Position numbers and translations under genes: made by a program. This document shows, piece after piece, positions 40,913 through 48,391 of a DNA stretch of 64,000 bases (position 1 is the first letter of the stretch; every line of letters begins with the position of its first letter). Origin of the DNA: Nitrospirota bacterium (lineage in GTDB: Bacteria; Nitrospirota; JACRHL01); assembly GCA_029881725.1 (NCBI GenBank), contig JAOUMB010000008.1:1-64000 (forward strand), written 5' to 3'. The notes under the pieces were generated by a model. That model saw only the letters and a program-made list of their open reading frames with translations. It searched no databases and had not been told where the DNA came from.

Positions 40913-42784
40913 GTGTCTGAGTTGTTGTCCTCGTCCCGCGCAACCGCCCCCGGTCCTATTCTGGGAATCTCTGCCTACTACCACGACAGTGCTGCGGCGC
41001 TGGTGGTGGGCGGAACCGTGGTGGCCGCCGCCCAGGAGGAACGTTTCACCCGCAAAAAGCACGATGCGGGGTTTCCCGCCAGTGCGGTGCGCTATTGTCT
41101 GGAAGCGGGCGGCATCGGCCTTGACGGCGTGGACCGGGTGGTGTTCTACGACAAGCCGCTGGTCAAGTTCGAGCGCCTGCTGGAAACCTATCTGGCCTAT
41201 TCCCCAAAGGGTTTCCGTTCCTTTGTGGCAGCCATGCCGGTATGGCTAAAGGAAAAATTATTCCTGAAAAAGTTGATCCGCGACGAATTGGAAAAATTGG
41301 CCAACGGCGCGCCATTGCCACCGTTGGCTTTTGCGGAGCACCACCAGTCCCACGCGGCCTCGGCATTCTTTCCGTCGCCATTCGAACGGGCTGCGGTGAT
41401 GTGCCTGGATGGGGTGGGCGAGTGGGCTACCACCAGCGTGTGGTTGGGGGAGGGCAACCGGCTGGAGGCCCGGTGGGAGATCGATTTTCCCCACTCGCTA
41501 GGCCTGCTCTATTCCGCCTTTACCTATTACACGGGTTTTAAGGTCAACTCGGGCGAATACAAGCTGATGGGCCTTGCCCCCTACGGCGAACCGAAATACG
41601 TGGATACCATCCTCGGGAGCCTTCTCGACCTGAAAGAGGACGGTACCTTTCGCCTGGATATGAGCTACTTCAATTTTGCCACTGGGTTGACCATGACCGG
41701 CCCTAAATTCCACGCGCTGTTTGGTGGCCCGCCGCGGCAGGCGGAGGGAACCATCACCCAGAAAGAGATGGATATCGCTCGTTCCATCCAGGAGGTTACC
41801 GAGGAGGTGGTGATGCGGCTGGGGCGTACCGTGCAGGGGGAACTGGGGGTGGAAAATCTGTGTCTGGCGGGGGGGGTGGCCCTCAATTGCGTCGCCAATG
41901 GCCGGCTGCTGCGAGAGGGGCCGTTCAAGGACATCTGGATCCAGCCCGCCGCCGGGGACGCGGGGGGCGCCGTGGGCGCGGCATTGGCCTACTGGCACCA
42001 GGAAGCCGGGCAACCTCGAACCGTGACCGGCGCCGACACCATGTCCGGCAGCTACCTGGGACCGCGTTTTGGTGATGACGACATTCGGGCGAGACTGGAG
42101 CGCCTGGGGGCGGTTTACTCTCGGCTCGAGGATGCCGAACTAATGCCGCGCCTGGCCGAGGCACTGGAGGGCGAAAGCGTGGTGGGGTGGTTTCAGGGGC
42201 GCATGGAGTTCGGGCCCCGCGCGTTGGGAGGGCGTTCCATCATCGGCGATCCGCGCAGCCCCAAAATGCAGTCGGTAATGAACCTGAAAATAAAATACCG
42301 GGAGTCGTTCCGCCCCTTTGCCCCGTCGGTGCTGGCGGAAAAGGCCGGGGAGGTGTTCGACCTGAATGCGGACAGCCCCTACATGCTGATCGTGGCGCCG
42401 GTTCGGGAAGCGCTGCGCATTCCCATGAGTACGGAGCAAAAGGCGTTGTTCGGGATCGAAAAGCTGAACGTTCCCCGCTCCACCCTGCCCGCAATTACCC
42501 ATGTGGATTACTCGGCCCGGGTGCAGACCGTTCATGCTCGCACCAACCCACGCTACCATGCGCTGTTGACCGCGTTCCACGTCCGTACCGGCTGCCCGGT
42601 GCTGGTTAATACCAGTTTCAACGTGCGCGGAGAGCCGATCGTATGCACCCCGGAGGACGCCTACCAATGTTTCATGCGTACGGAAATGGACTATCTGGTA
42701 GTGGAAAACTACCTGTTGGCCAAAGCGGATCAGCCCGAGGTGGCAAAGGACGATTCGTGGATGCGCGAATTCGAACTGGATTAA
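40913..42784 (+). CDS. carbamoyltransferase (NodU/CmcH family)
   Basis: 623 residues from GTG 40913, which has AGGAG at good spacing. The N-terminal Kae1-like domain, which forms the carbamoyladenylate intermediate, shows GISAYYHDSAAALVVGG, EERFTRKKHD, HHQSHAASAFFPSPF and LCLDGVGEWATT-like sequence. The C-terminal domain has GRMEFGPRALGGRSI and PVLVNTSFNVRGEPI. These enzymes move a carbamoyl group from carbamoyl phosphate to a hydroxyl of a sugar or secondary metabolite (Nod factors, cephamycin, saxitoxin pathway SxtI). The following SxtJ-like, DUF5989-like and SGNH genes form a set I have seen described together, of unknown product. Confidence 0.93.
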   Translation: MSELLSSSRATAPGPILGISAYYHDSAAALVVGGTVVAAAQEERFTRKKHDAGFPASAVRYCLEAGGIGLDGVDRVVFYDKPLVKFERLLETYLAYSPKGFRSFVAAMPVWLKEKLFLKKLIRDELEKLANGAPLPPLAFAEHHQSHAASAFFPSPFERAAVMCLDGVGEWATTSVWLGEGNRLEARWEIDFPHSLGLLYSAFTYYTGFKVNSGEYKLMGLAPYGEPKYVDTILGSLLDLKEDGTFRLDMSYFNFATGLTMTGPKFHALFGGPPRQAEGTITQKEMDIARSIQEVTEEVVMRLGRTVQGELGVENLCLAGGVALNCVANGRLLREGPFKDIWIQPAAGDAGGAVGAALAYWHQEAGQPRTVTGADTMSGSYLGPRFGDDDIRARLERLGAVYSRLEDAELMPRLAEALEGESVVGWFQGRMEFGPRALGGRSIIGDPRSPKMQSVMNLKIKYRESFRPFAPSVLAEKAGEVFDLNADSPYMLIVAPVREALRIPMSTEQKALFGIEKLNVPRSTLPAITHVDYSARVQTVHARTNPRYHALLTAFHVRTGCPVLVNTSFNVRGEPIVCTPEDAYQCFMRTEMDYLVVENYLLAKADQPEVAKDDSWMREFELD

Positions 42785-42802
42785 TCATGTGCGGGATTGA
42801 CC

Positions 42803-43207
42803 ATGTTTGGTGAAATACCGGAACTGGACCGCGCCGGGCTGCGGCGCTTCGGGCTGACCTTCGGGGGCATCTTCGGCAGCCTGTTCGGGGTGCTGTTCCC
42901 GTGGCTGGCGGACGCGGATTGGCCCCTGTGGCCATGGGTGGTGAGCGGGACTGCGGTCATTTGGGCGCTGGCCGCTCCGGCAACCCTCCGCCCGGTGTAT
43001 CTCGGCTGGATGCATGTGGGGGGCTTTGTGGGGCGGGTCAATACCCGTATCATTCTGTTTGTGGTGTTTTATAGTGTGGTCTTCCCCATCGGACTGCTGC
43101 TACGGCTATTGGGCCGTGACCCGATGGCTCGCAAAATGGATCCGGCGGCCCCCTCCTACCGGGTGGTGAAGGAAAATCCTCCGGGAAGCATGGACCGGCC
43201 GTTTTAA
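42803..43207 (+). CDS. SxtJ-like membrane protein
   Basis: 134 residues with three hydrophobic segments: about 18-37 (FGGIFGSLFGVLFPWLA), 42-60 (WPWVVSGTAVIWALAA) and 76-98 (RIILFVVFYSVVFPIGLLLR). The end RKMDPAAPSYRVVKENPPGSM is typical of SxtJ-family proteins that accompany carbamoyltransferases. Its function is unknown; it may anchor the soluble carbamoyltransferase at the membrane. ATG 42803 is preceded only by a weak GCGGGA. An in-frame TTG two codons earlier is possible. 18 bp after the carbamoyltransferase gene. Confidence 0.8.
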   Translation: MFGEIPELDRAGLRRFGLTFGGIFGSLFGVLFPWLADADWPLWPWVVSGTAVIWALAAPATLRPVYLGWMHVGGFVGRVNTRIILFVVFYSVVFPIGLLLRLLGRDPMARKMDPAAPSYRVVKENPPGSMDRPF

Positions 43208-43253
43208 GCTTCCTTTCAAATGGTTTGGTTTGATACTGGAGAAACCTGGCTAG

Positions 43254-43406
43254 ATGTTTGACCTGCTCAAGGACCTGTGGGCGTTTATGCGGGAACGGAA
43301 AAAGTTCTGGCTGGCCCCAATCATCGTGGTGTTGCTGCTTCTGGGCGGGCTGATCGTGTTCAGTCAGGGTTCCGCCGTGGCACCGTTTATTTACACCCTG
43401 TTCTAG
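43254..43406 (+). CDS. small membrane protein (DUF5989-like)
   Basis: A 50-residue protein: an amphipathic charged N-terminus (FDLLKDLWAFMRERKKFW), one membrane helix (LAPIIVVLLLLGGLIVF) and a short tail ending SAVAPFIYTLF. Proteins with this pattern regularly follow SxtJ-like genes. The function is unknown; it may be a membrane adaptor of the carbamoylation cassette. The nearest ribosome-site candidate, TGGAG, is 15 bp upstream. 46 bp after the SxtJ gene and 8 bp before the SGNH gene. Confidence 0.8.
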   Translation: MFDLLKDLWAFMRERKKFWLAPIIVVLLLLGGLIVFSQGSAVAPFIYTLF

Positions 43407-43414
43407 GCGGCGGC

Positions 43415-44773
43415 ATGCGAAGGGAGTGGATTCTGACCCTGGTGTCGGTGGGACTGACCCTGGTGGTGGCGCTGGGGCTGATCCGTTGGCTGGCCCCCGG
43501 CCTGCTGGGGATGTCCACTCCGGTGGACTTGCAGGTGGTGCAACTGGACGACCAACTGCCGCCATTTTACGAATCCATGCTCGGTCCGGACGTGCTATCC
43601 CCTGATACTCCCCCCGACCGCCAGGATCCGCTGGTGGGCATGCGTCATCAGGCCATGGTTCCGCCCAATTACCAGGACAACGCCCCGTTCGACCTGCTGG
43701 GCTTCCGCAACCATGCCGTGCCCACCGTGGCGGACGTGGTGACCATCGGTGACAGCCAGACCGTGGGGCTAAACGCCACGCTGGAATACACCTGGCCGGG
43801 GGTGATGGCCCGCCTGCTTCGGCCGCAAGGCGCCAATGTTTACAACATGTCCAAGGGCGGCTGGGGTGCGGTGCAATATCTGTATATGGCGGAAAAGGCC
43901 CTCACCTTCCGGCCCCGTGTGCTGGTGGTGGCGTTTTATTCCGGCAACGACCCGCTGGAGGCGGTACGGCTGGCCTATGGTTATGAACCGTGGGCCTCAC
44001 TGCGGGGACACGCGACGGAACCGGACAGGCCGCCATCGGCGTGGCCGCCAGCCCCGGAGGATCTGTGGCGGGCGCGCTTTTCGGACGGTGGAGCCACGGT
44101 GTTCACCGCCAAGACCCGGCTGATGTCAAATGACCGGGATTATCCAGCCACTGCCGAGGGGTACCGTATTATGGCGGAAGCCGGTCGCCGCATTGCGGAA
44201 GTTGGCCGCAAGGCGAAGGTGCCGGTGGTGTTTACCATCATCCCCACCAAGGAGTTTGTGTATTCCGGGCGGGTCCGGGGGGAGGGGTTGGAGGCTCCGG
44301 AAGCCTACTCTCGGCTGGTGTCACACGAAGGGGAGAATATTCGGGAACTGGTAGCGGCCCTCCAGGATCTGAAGGGGGCCACCTACGTGGATGTCATCGA
44401 CCCCCTGCGCCAGGTGTTGGCCACCGGGGTCGCACTGTATTTACCAAACTCGGACGGGCATCCGGCTCCGGCCGGGTATGAGGTCATCGCCAGGGTGCTG
44501 ACCCCGGTGGTGCATCGCATGATTCCAGCTCCCCCTGCATCGGGGGTTTACCGGGTGGTGGTGCCTGAGGGGTGGCGATCGGCTCCGGTCGTCCATGTGG
44601 CGGGTCGCGGAGTGTCCTGGTTTTGGAATATGAATACGGTGATGGCCAACGGCTGGCCGAGTGACCTGAGCACCATGCCCGTGGTGACCTTGCGAGATTT
44701 GGCAGTCTTTACACCCCAGGGGATGATTTCCGGGGCGGACCCGGCACGGTTCGGACCCCCCGCGGACAACTGA
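43415..44773 (+). CDS. SGNH/GDSL hydrolase-fold membrane-anchored protein
   Basis: 452 residues. A signal-anchor occupies about residues 5-27. The SGNH blocks are IGDSQTVGLN (Ser114), a Gly in SKGGWGAVQY (about 148-149), SGND (Asn178) and DGHPAPAGY (Asp347, His349), so the catalytic set looks complete. It is probably exported with its catalytic domain outside the cytoplasmic membrane. Such enzymes in glycan clusters act as esterases or O-acyl transferases, but the substrate here is unknown. The last 90 residues form an extra C-terminal beta-rich part. Last gene of the carbamoyltransferase cassette. Start at ATG 43415, 8 bp after the small gene. Confidence 0.82.
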   Translation: MRREWILTLVSVGLTLVVALGLIRWLAPGLLGMSTPVDLQVVQLDDQLPPFYESMLGPDVLSPDTPPDRQDPLVGMRHQAMVPPNYQDNAPFDLLGFRNHAVPTVADVVTIGDSQTVGLNATLEYTWPGVMARLLRPQGANVYNMSKGGWGAVQYLYMAEKALTFRPRVLVVAFYSGNDPLEAVRLAYGYEPWASLRGHATEPDRPPSAWPPAPEDLWRARFSDGGATVFTAKTRLMSNDRDYPATAEGYRIMAEAGRRIAEVGRKAKVPVVFTIIPTKEFVYSGRVRGEGLEAPEAYSRLVSHEGENIRELVAALQDLKGATYVDVIDPLRQVLATGVALYLPNSDGHPAPAGYEVIARVLTPVVHRMIPAPPASGVYRVVVPEGWRSAPVVHVAGRGVSWFWNMNTVMANGWPSDLSTMPVVTLRDLAVFTPQGMISGADPARFGPPADN

Positions 44774-44817
44774 CAATCCCTGCAGGAGGTTTGTGGCGCC
44801 AGAAGGAATACTGTGCA

Positions 44818-45606
44818 ATGGATTTGAAAACCCAGGTGCTGGTAACCGGCGCCAGTCGCGGCATCGGGTTGGCGGTGAGCCGCGCGTTTGCCGTCGCTGG
44901 CGCGCGGGTGTGGGTGTGCGCCCGTCCCTCCTCCGCCCTGGACGATGCGGTGGCCTCCCTCTCCGGACTGGGCGGGAAGGCCCGCCCGTTGCCCGGTGAC
45001 CTGACCGGGGAGGGGATGGACGCACTGCTGGAGCCGGTTTCCCGCCAGGGGCGTCTGGATGTGCTGGTGCACAACGTGGGCGATGTGGGGCCGTTCGCTC
45101 CCTTCATGGAAGGCGGAGACCGGGTCTGGCGGGACAGCCTTGAAATCAACCTGATGGCGGCGGTGCGTCTCACCCGGTTGGCGCTTCCTTTGCTGCGCGC
45201 CAGTGCGGGGGGGCGAATTCTGTTTATCGGTTCCACCGGAGCCCGCCGACCCACCGGGCGGTGGCCCCATTATTCGGCGGCCAAGGCGGCGCTACTGAAT
45301 TTTTCCCAGTCACTGGCCGTGGAATTGGCACCGGAGGGAATTACCGTCAACACCGTCTCTCCCGGCCCGGTGTGGACCCAGAGCTGGGAGCGGGAGGCGG
45401 CGGAACTGGCCGCCCGGGAGTCCATTCCGGTGGCGGGTGTGCGACAGCGGCTGCGAAACGGCGCGGCGGCCCGAGTGCCCCTGGGGCGCATTGGCGAGCC
45501 GGAGGATGTGGCGGGAATCTGCCTGTTTCTGGCCTCACCGGCGGCGAGTTGGATTACCGGGGCCGACATTCCGGTGGACGGCGGGCTGGGGCTGGCGTCC
45601 CCCTGA
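44818..45606 (+). CDS. short-chain dehydrogenase/reductase
   Basis: 262 residues, classical SDR. The cofactor motif is TGASRGIG, the NNAG-equivalent reads HNVG, and the catalytic set is Ser in FIGSTG with YSAAK. The C-terminus, PEDVAGICLFLASPAASWIT and GADIPVDGG, is typical of FabG-like reductases. The substrate is unknown. It is 44 bp after the SGNH gene and may belong to the same cassette. A strong AGGAGGT lies too far upstream (about 27 bp) for ATG 44818 and too close for a TTG at 44791, so the exact start is uncertain. Confidence 0.85.
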   Translation: MDLKTQVLVTGASRGIGLAVSRAFAVAGARVWVCARPSSALDDAVASLSGLGGKARPLPGDLTGEGMDALLEPVSRQGRLDVLVHNVGDVGPFAPFMEGGDRVWRDSLEINLMAAVRLTRLALPLLRASAGGRILFIGSTGARRPTGRWPHYSAAKAALLNFSQSLAVELAPEGITVNTVSPGPVWTQSWEREAAELAARESIPVAGVRQRLRNGAAARVPLGRIGEPEDVAGICLFLASPAASWITGADIPVDGGLGLASP

Positions 45607-45620
45607 GGGGGCGGGGGAAC

Positions 45621-46529
45621 TCAGAGGGCGGCGGGGGCGTCCACCTGATACTGGCGGGCGAAGATGCGCCCCTGATCGATCTCGTACAGATCAAACCCCT
45701 CCCGGGTGAGGCAGAAAACAAACTGACGGGCCGCGAAGCTCGCCTCCACGTCCATTTCCGATGGCGGGGTGGCCAGTTCGTTGTGAAAGTGGAACACCCC
45801 GGCAAATCCCCATTCCGGCATGTGCCCCAGTTCCGATTTGAAGGCCAGCGGCTCCACCATGTAGCGGGCTTCCGATACCGTACGCAGGGAGGCCAGCAGG
45901 GCGTCCAGGGCCGCATCCCGCGCATATTCCGCCACATTCCGGTTTTCCCGCAGGCCGAGCACCCGGTCCATCATTTGCGTGTTGCCCTGCAGGGTGACCA
46001 CCATCTGCCGGGACTCGGGGCGCTCCAGCGCGCGGGCGAGGGCCTCGGGGGGCAGGCCCTCCAGGGATTCGATAAAGGCGGCGTTGGCGGAGCGGATGGC
46101 ATGCAGGCGGGCGCCGTCGCCGCCCACGGCGACCACCCCGCCCACTTCCGTATGGCGCAGGCCGCGGGAAGCGACCAGGTCACGGTAGATCTGTTCCTTG
46201 GTCCGTTCCACGTGGAACATGACCTGCTCGGAATCGCCCCGCGTCCCCTGCACCGCGTGGTAGATCTCCTTGGCGTGCCCCAGCGCGGTGTAGGGAAAGT
46301 CGTGGGTGACCAGCTTGGCGGCCACCGGAATGCCGGAGATGAAGCGCTGGTTCTGCTGGATGATTCCCTGGCCCCCGGAAAGGTCCATGGCCGCCGCCAG
46401 CAACTGCAGGTAGATGACCACCACCGGCACCAGCCAGTAGTTGTTGAAGAAGCGGCGGTACCGGTTCAGGCGGCTCTTGGAGCGGCGGTCAACAAAGGGC
46501 CATTCGTTCATGGGGTTCGAAGCGGACAT
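45621..46529 (-). CDS. membrane-anchored protein with JAMM-like metal motif
   Basis: 302 residues, not assigned to a named family by me. A short basic N-terminus (RRSKSRLNRYRRFFNNYW) precedes one membrane helix at about 32-48. The rest is soluble. Near the C-terminus, FHFHNELATPPSEMDVEA places His247, His249, Ser257 and Asp260 with exactly the H-x-H-x7-S-x2-D spacing of JAMM/MPN+ metalloproteases (Asn replaces the usual Pro after the second His). The upstream catalytic glutamate is not obvious; several candidates exist. Start at ATG 46529 with AGGT nearby. A parS site lies inside the gene. It converges on the SDR gene, 14 bp apart. Confidence 0.7.
   Translation of the reverse strand: MSASNPMNEWPFVDRRSKSRLNRYRRFFNNYWLVPVVVIYLQLLAAAMDLSGGQGIIQQNQRFISGIPVAAKLVTHDFPYTALGHAKEIYHAVQGTRGDSEQVMFHVERTKEQIYRDLVASRGLRHTEVGGVVAVGGDGARLHAIRSANAAFIESLEGLPPEALARALERPESRQMVVTLQGNTQMMDRVLGLRENRNVAEYARDAALDALLASLRTVSEARYMVEPLAFKSELGHMPEWGFAGVFHFHNELATPPSEMDVEASFAARQFVFCLTREGFDLYEIDQGRIFARQYQVDAPAAL
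46204..46219. promoter_or_regulatory. parS: parS site inside a coding gene (one mismatch)
   Basis: CGTTCCACGTGGAACA, one base from the perfect palindrome. In the minus-strand gene it reads as codons for FHVE. 5.5 kb from the two sites upstream of parA. Confidence 0.88.
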
Positions 46530-46543
46530 CACACCTCGCAATT

Positions 46544-46599
46544 GGGGGTACCACGGACCAACGACTCGCAAGTTGCGGGCCGCACCCGCCGGTACCCCC
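46544..46599 (-). promoter_or_regulatory. long inverted repeat in the leader of the JAMM-motif gene
   Basis: GGGGGTACC (46544-46552) and GGTACCCCC (46591-46599) are perfect 9-bp arms enclosing a smaller CGCAAGTTGCG dyad. On the minus strand this ends 15 bp before the start codon. It may be an mRNA leader structure or an operator. The remainder of the 298-bp gap to the FNR-like gene shows nothing else that I can support. Confidence 0.45.
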
Positions 46600-46827
46600 G
46601 CATTTTTACCCGATCCCCGCAGTTTGAAAAGGGTTTTTTCACCGGCCAGGCGTCGATCGGGAGGGGGAGGGCGGTGCGGAAACCGGCGTTTCTGGGCAAT
46701 CCGTTGCCCAACATGACGCCATCCATTCCCGATGAAATGCCACCCGTTCCCCAGACTGCGGTAGACAGGGACGGGTGACTGCCGGTACAAAGGGGGGAGG
46801 CAATAACACACGGTTACGGGGGAGGAA

Positions 46828-47523
46828 ATGGCAGACGCGCCCGAATGGCAGCAGATGAAGGTGGCCTCGGCGGGGCAGGAGGGGCTGCACATGCGCCACG
46901 TGGTGTTGACCCCGGACGCTCCGTTCCGGTTCACCCACGGCCAATACGTGCAGTTGCGCAGGGAGGACGGTGACAAGCCGGGATTTTTCGCCATTGCCAG
47001 CGCCCCCCACCAGGACCGGGAGATCGAATTTCTGGTCAAGGAGGGCAGCGGCGTGGCCGGAGCCCTGTACGAGGCCGCTCCGGGAGACGTGTTCCAGGTG
47101 GGACCGGCCCAGGGGCCGGGATTTCCCCGCGAGCACCTGCTCGGAAAAAACGTGGTGCTGATCGGGGTCGGTTCCGGCATGGCGCCATTGCGCAGCGTGC
47201 TGCTGTCGATCCTGGACGACCGCGCCGCGTTCGGGGAGCGGGTGATGCTGGTGTACGGGGCCCGCACCCCGTTCCACATTCCATTTCGCCCGGAAATCGC
47301 CCGCTGGCGGGCCCAGGTGGAGGTGTACAAGGCCATGAGCCAGCCCGGCGATACGGACTGGAGTGGCTATACGGGCTACGTGCAGCACATTCTGGAGGAC
47401 GTGGACATCCCCCGCGAAAACACCATCGCCTGCGTCTGTGGCATGAGCCACATGGTTGACGCGGTGAAGGAGCGGCTGGCGGCCCTCGGCATTGCCGAAG
47501 ACGACGTGTACCTGAATTTCTGA
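46828..47523 (+). CDS. FNR-like FAD/NAD(P)-binding oxidoreductase
   Basis: 231 residues. The N-terminal FAD-binding beta-barrel has FRFTHGQYVQLR and GFFAIASAPHQDREIEFLVK. The NAD(P)-binding half has IGVGSGMAPLRSVLLSI and MLVYGARTPFHIPF, then the CGMSHMVDAVKERL end. The classical RxYS flavin motif is replaced by GFFAIAS, as I recall for the PKIWI502-like branch of plants and proteobacteria. No ferredoxin domain is fused. GGGGGAGG precedes the ATG. Partner and substrate are unknown. It is 5 bp upstream of the ArsC-fold gene. Confidence 0.85.
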   Translation: MADAPEWQQMKVASAGQEGLHMRHVVLTPDAPFRFTHGQYVQLRREDGDKPGFFAIASAPHQDREIEFLVKEGSGVAGALYEAAPGDVFQVGPAQGPGFPREHLLGKNVVLIGVGSGMAPLRSVLLSILDDRAAFGERVMLVYGARTPFHIPFRPEIARWRAQVEVYKAMSQPGDTDWSGYTGYVQHILEDVDIPRENTIACVCGMSHMVDAVKERLAALGIAEDDVYLNF

Positions 47524-47528
47524 CCCTG

Positions 47529-48005
47529 GTGCCCGCCCCACCCCACATCCTGTTCCTGTCCACCCGCAACGCCTGCCGCAGCCGCATGGCGGCGGCCTGG
47601 GTGACCCACCTGTCCGCCGGGGCGGTGCGCGTCTCCGCGGCCGGAACCCGGCCCGAGCCGGTGGCGCCGCTGGCGGTGCGCGCCATGCAGGAGGCCGGCG
47701 TGACGCTGGCGGAATCCCCCCCGTGCGGGCTGGAGGCCATCGACCTGGACACGGTCACCCATCTGATCACCGTGTGTGACGAGGTGGCCCGCGACTGTCC
47801 CCCGGTGGCCCTGACCGCCCGGCATAGCCACTGGGGGGTGTCCGACCCGGCCGCCATCGCACGGGAATTTCCGCATCTGGTGTCCAACGGCATGCGCGCC
47901 GTGCGCGACAACCTGCGCGACCGGGTCACCCTGTTGCTGCGGGAATTGGGGGTTCCGGCGGTGGGGATGCACAAACCCGGCCCGGCCGCGAAGGAAACCG
48001 ATTGA
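47529..48005 (+). CDS. ArsC/low-molecular-weight phosphatase-fold protein lacking the nucleophilic cysteine
   Basis: 158 residues from GTG. The fold-defining loop reads ILFLSTRNACRSRMA: the nucleophile normally found as LCTGNxCRS is Ser11, while Cys16 and Arg17 remain. The resolving pair of thioredoxin-coupled arsenate reductases is conserved (Cys83 and Cys90 in ITVCDEVARDC), as is HWGVSDPAA. It is therefore related to ArsC but probably unable to form the usual covalent intermediate. It may bind an oxyanion or protein partner. 5 bp after the FNR-like gene, so likely co-transcribed. The tRNA-Ala promoter overlaps its stop codon. Confidence 0.82.
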   Translation: MPAPPHILFLSTRNACRSRMAAAWVTHLSAGAVRVSAAGTRPEPVAPLAVRAMQEAGVTLAESPPCGLEAIDLDTVTHLITVCDEVARDCPPVALTARHSHWGVSDPAAIAREFPHLVSNGMRAVRDNLRDRVTLLLRELGVPAVGMHKPGPAAKETD

Positions 48006-48031
48006 CAGGGGGTTACCGCCCCCCGTAGAAT
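48002..48031 (+). promoter_or_regulatory. sigma-70 promoter of tRNA-Ala
   Basis: TTGACA (48002-48007), overlapping the stop codon of the ArsC-fold gene, and TAGAAT (48026-48031) are 18 bp apart. The spacer contains a GGGGG...CCCCC dyad. 14 bp separate the -10 from the tRNA. Confidence 0.8.
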
Positions 48032-48045
48032 CGCCGACTCGTTGC

Positions 48046-48121
48046 GGGGCCGTAGCGCAGTTGGGAGCGCGCCTGACTGGCAGTCAGGAGGTCGGGGGTT
48101 CGATCCCCCCCGGCTCCACCA
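48046..48121 (+). tRNA. tRNA-Ala (GGC)
   Basis: 76 nt including encoded CCA. Anticodon stem CCTGA/TCAGG, loop CTGGCAG, anticodon GGC. The acceptor stem contains the G3-U70 wobble pair that identifies alanine tRNAs. Confidence 0.97.
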
Positions 48122-48130
48122 AATCCGAGA

Positions 48131-48161
48131 GGGCCGTGGACAGTGTGTCCACGGCCCTTTT
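48131..48161 (+). terminator. intrinsic terminator of tRNA-Ala
   Basis: GGGCCGTGGACA and TGTCCACGGCCC form a 12-bp stem with loop GTG, followed by TTTT. It starts 10 bp after the tRNA. Confidence 0.95.
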
Positions 48162-48208
48162 CATTATCCACCTGGCTGCGGTTCACGGGGGGTGGTGGTC
48201 CAGATCCA

Positions 48209-48238
48209 TTGACCGGATATGGGCCGGCAACGTAAAAT
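48209..48238 (+). promoter_or_regulatory. promoter of the aminotransferase-serA genes
   Basis: TTGACC (48209-48214) and TAAAAT (48233-48238) are separated by 18 bp. The start codon is 153 bp downstream, leaving a long leader in which I see no known riboswitch. Confidence 0.6.
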
Positions 48239-48391
48239 GACCCGCTTTATCGGTTTTACGCGTCCGGGGTCTGTTCCGTTCCCGGCGATCCCTCGCTACA
48301 GGGTCAGCGCGTCGTGTGAGTTGTCCCCGGTCCGGCGGAGGTGGTGTTCACCCCGGAGGCCGGGCTGTTTTTCGCATTATGGAGTCTTCCC

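Noticed and set aside
46828-47523. Loss of the flavin motif RxYS as a sign of a dead FNR enzyme
   Set aside because: The replacement GFFAIAS matches what I recall of the PKIWI502-like branch, so it is probably a family trait and not decay.
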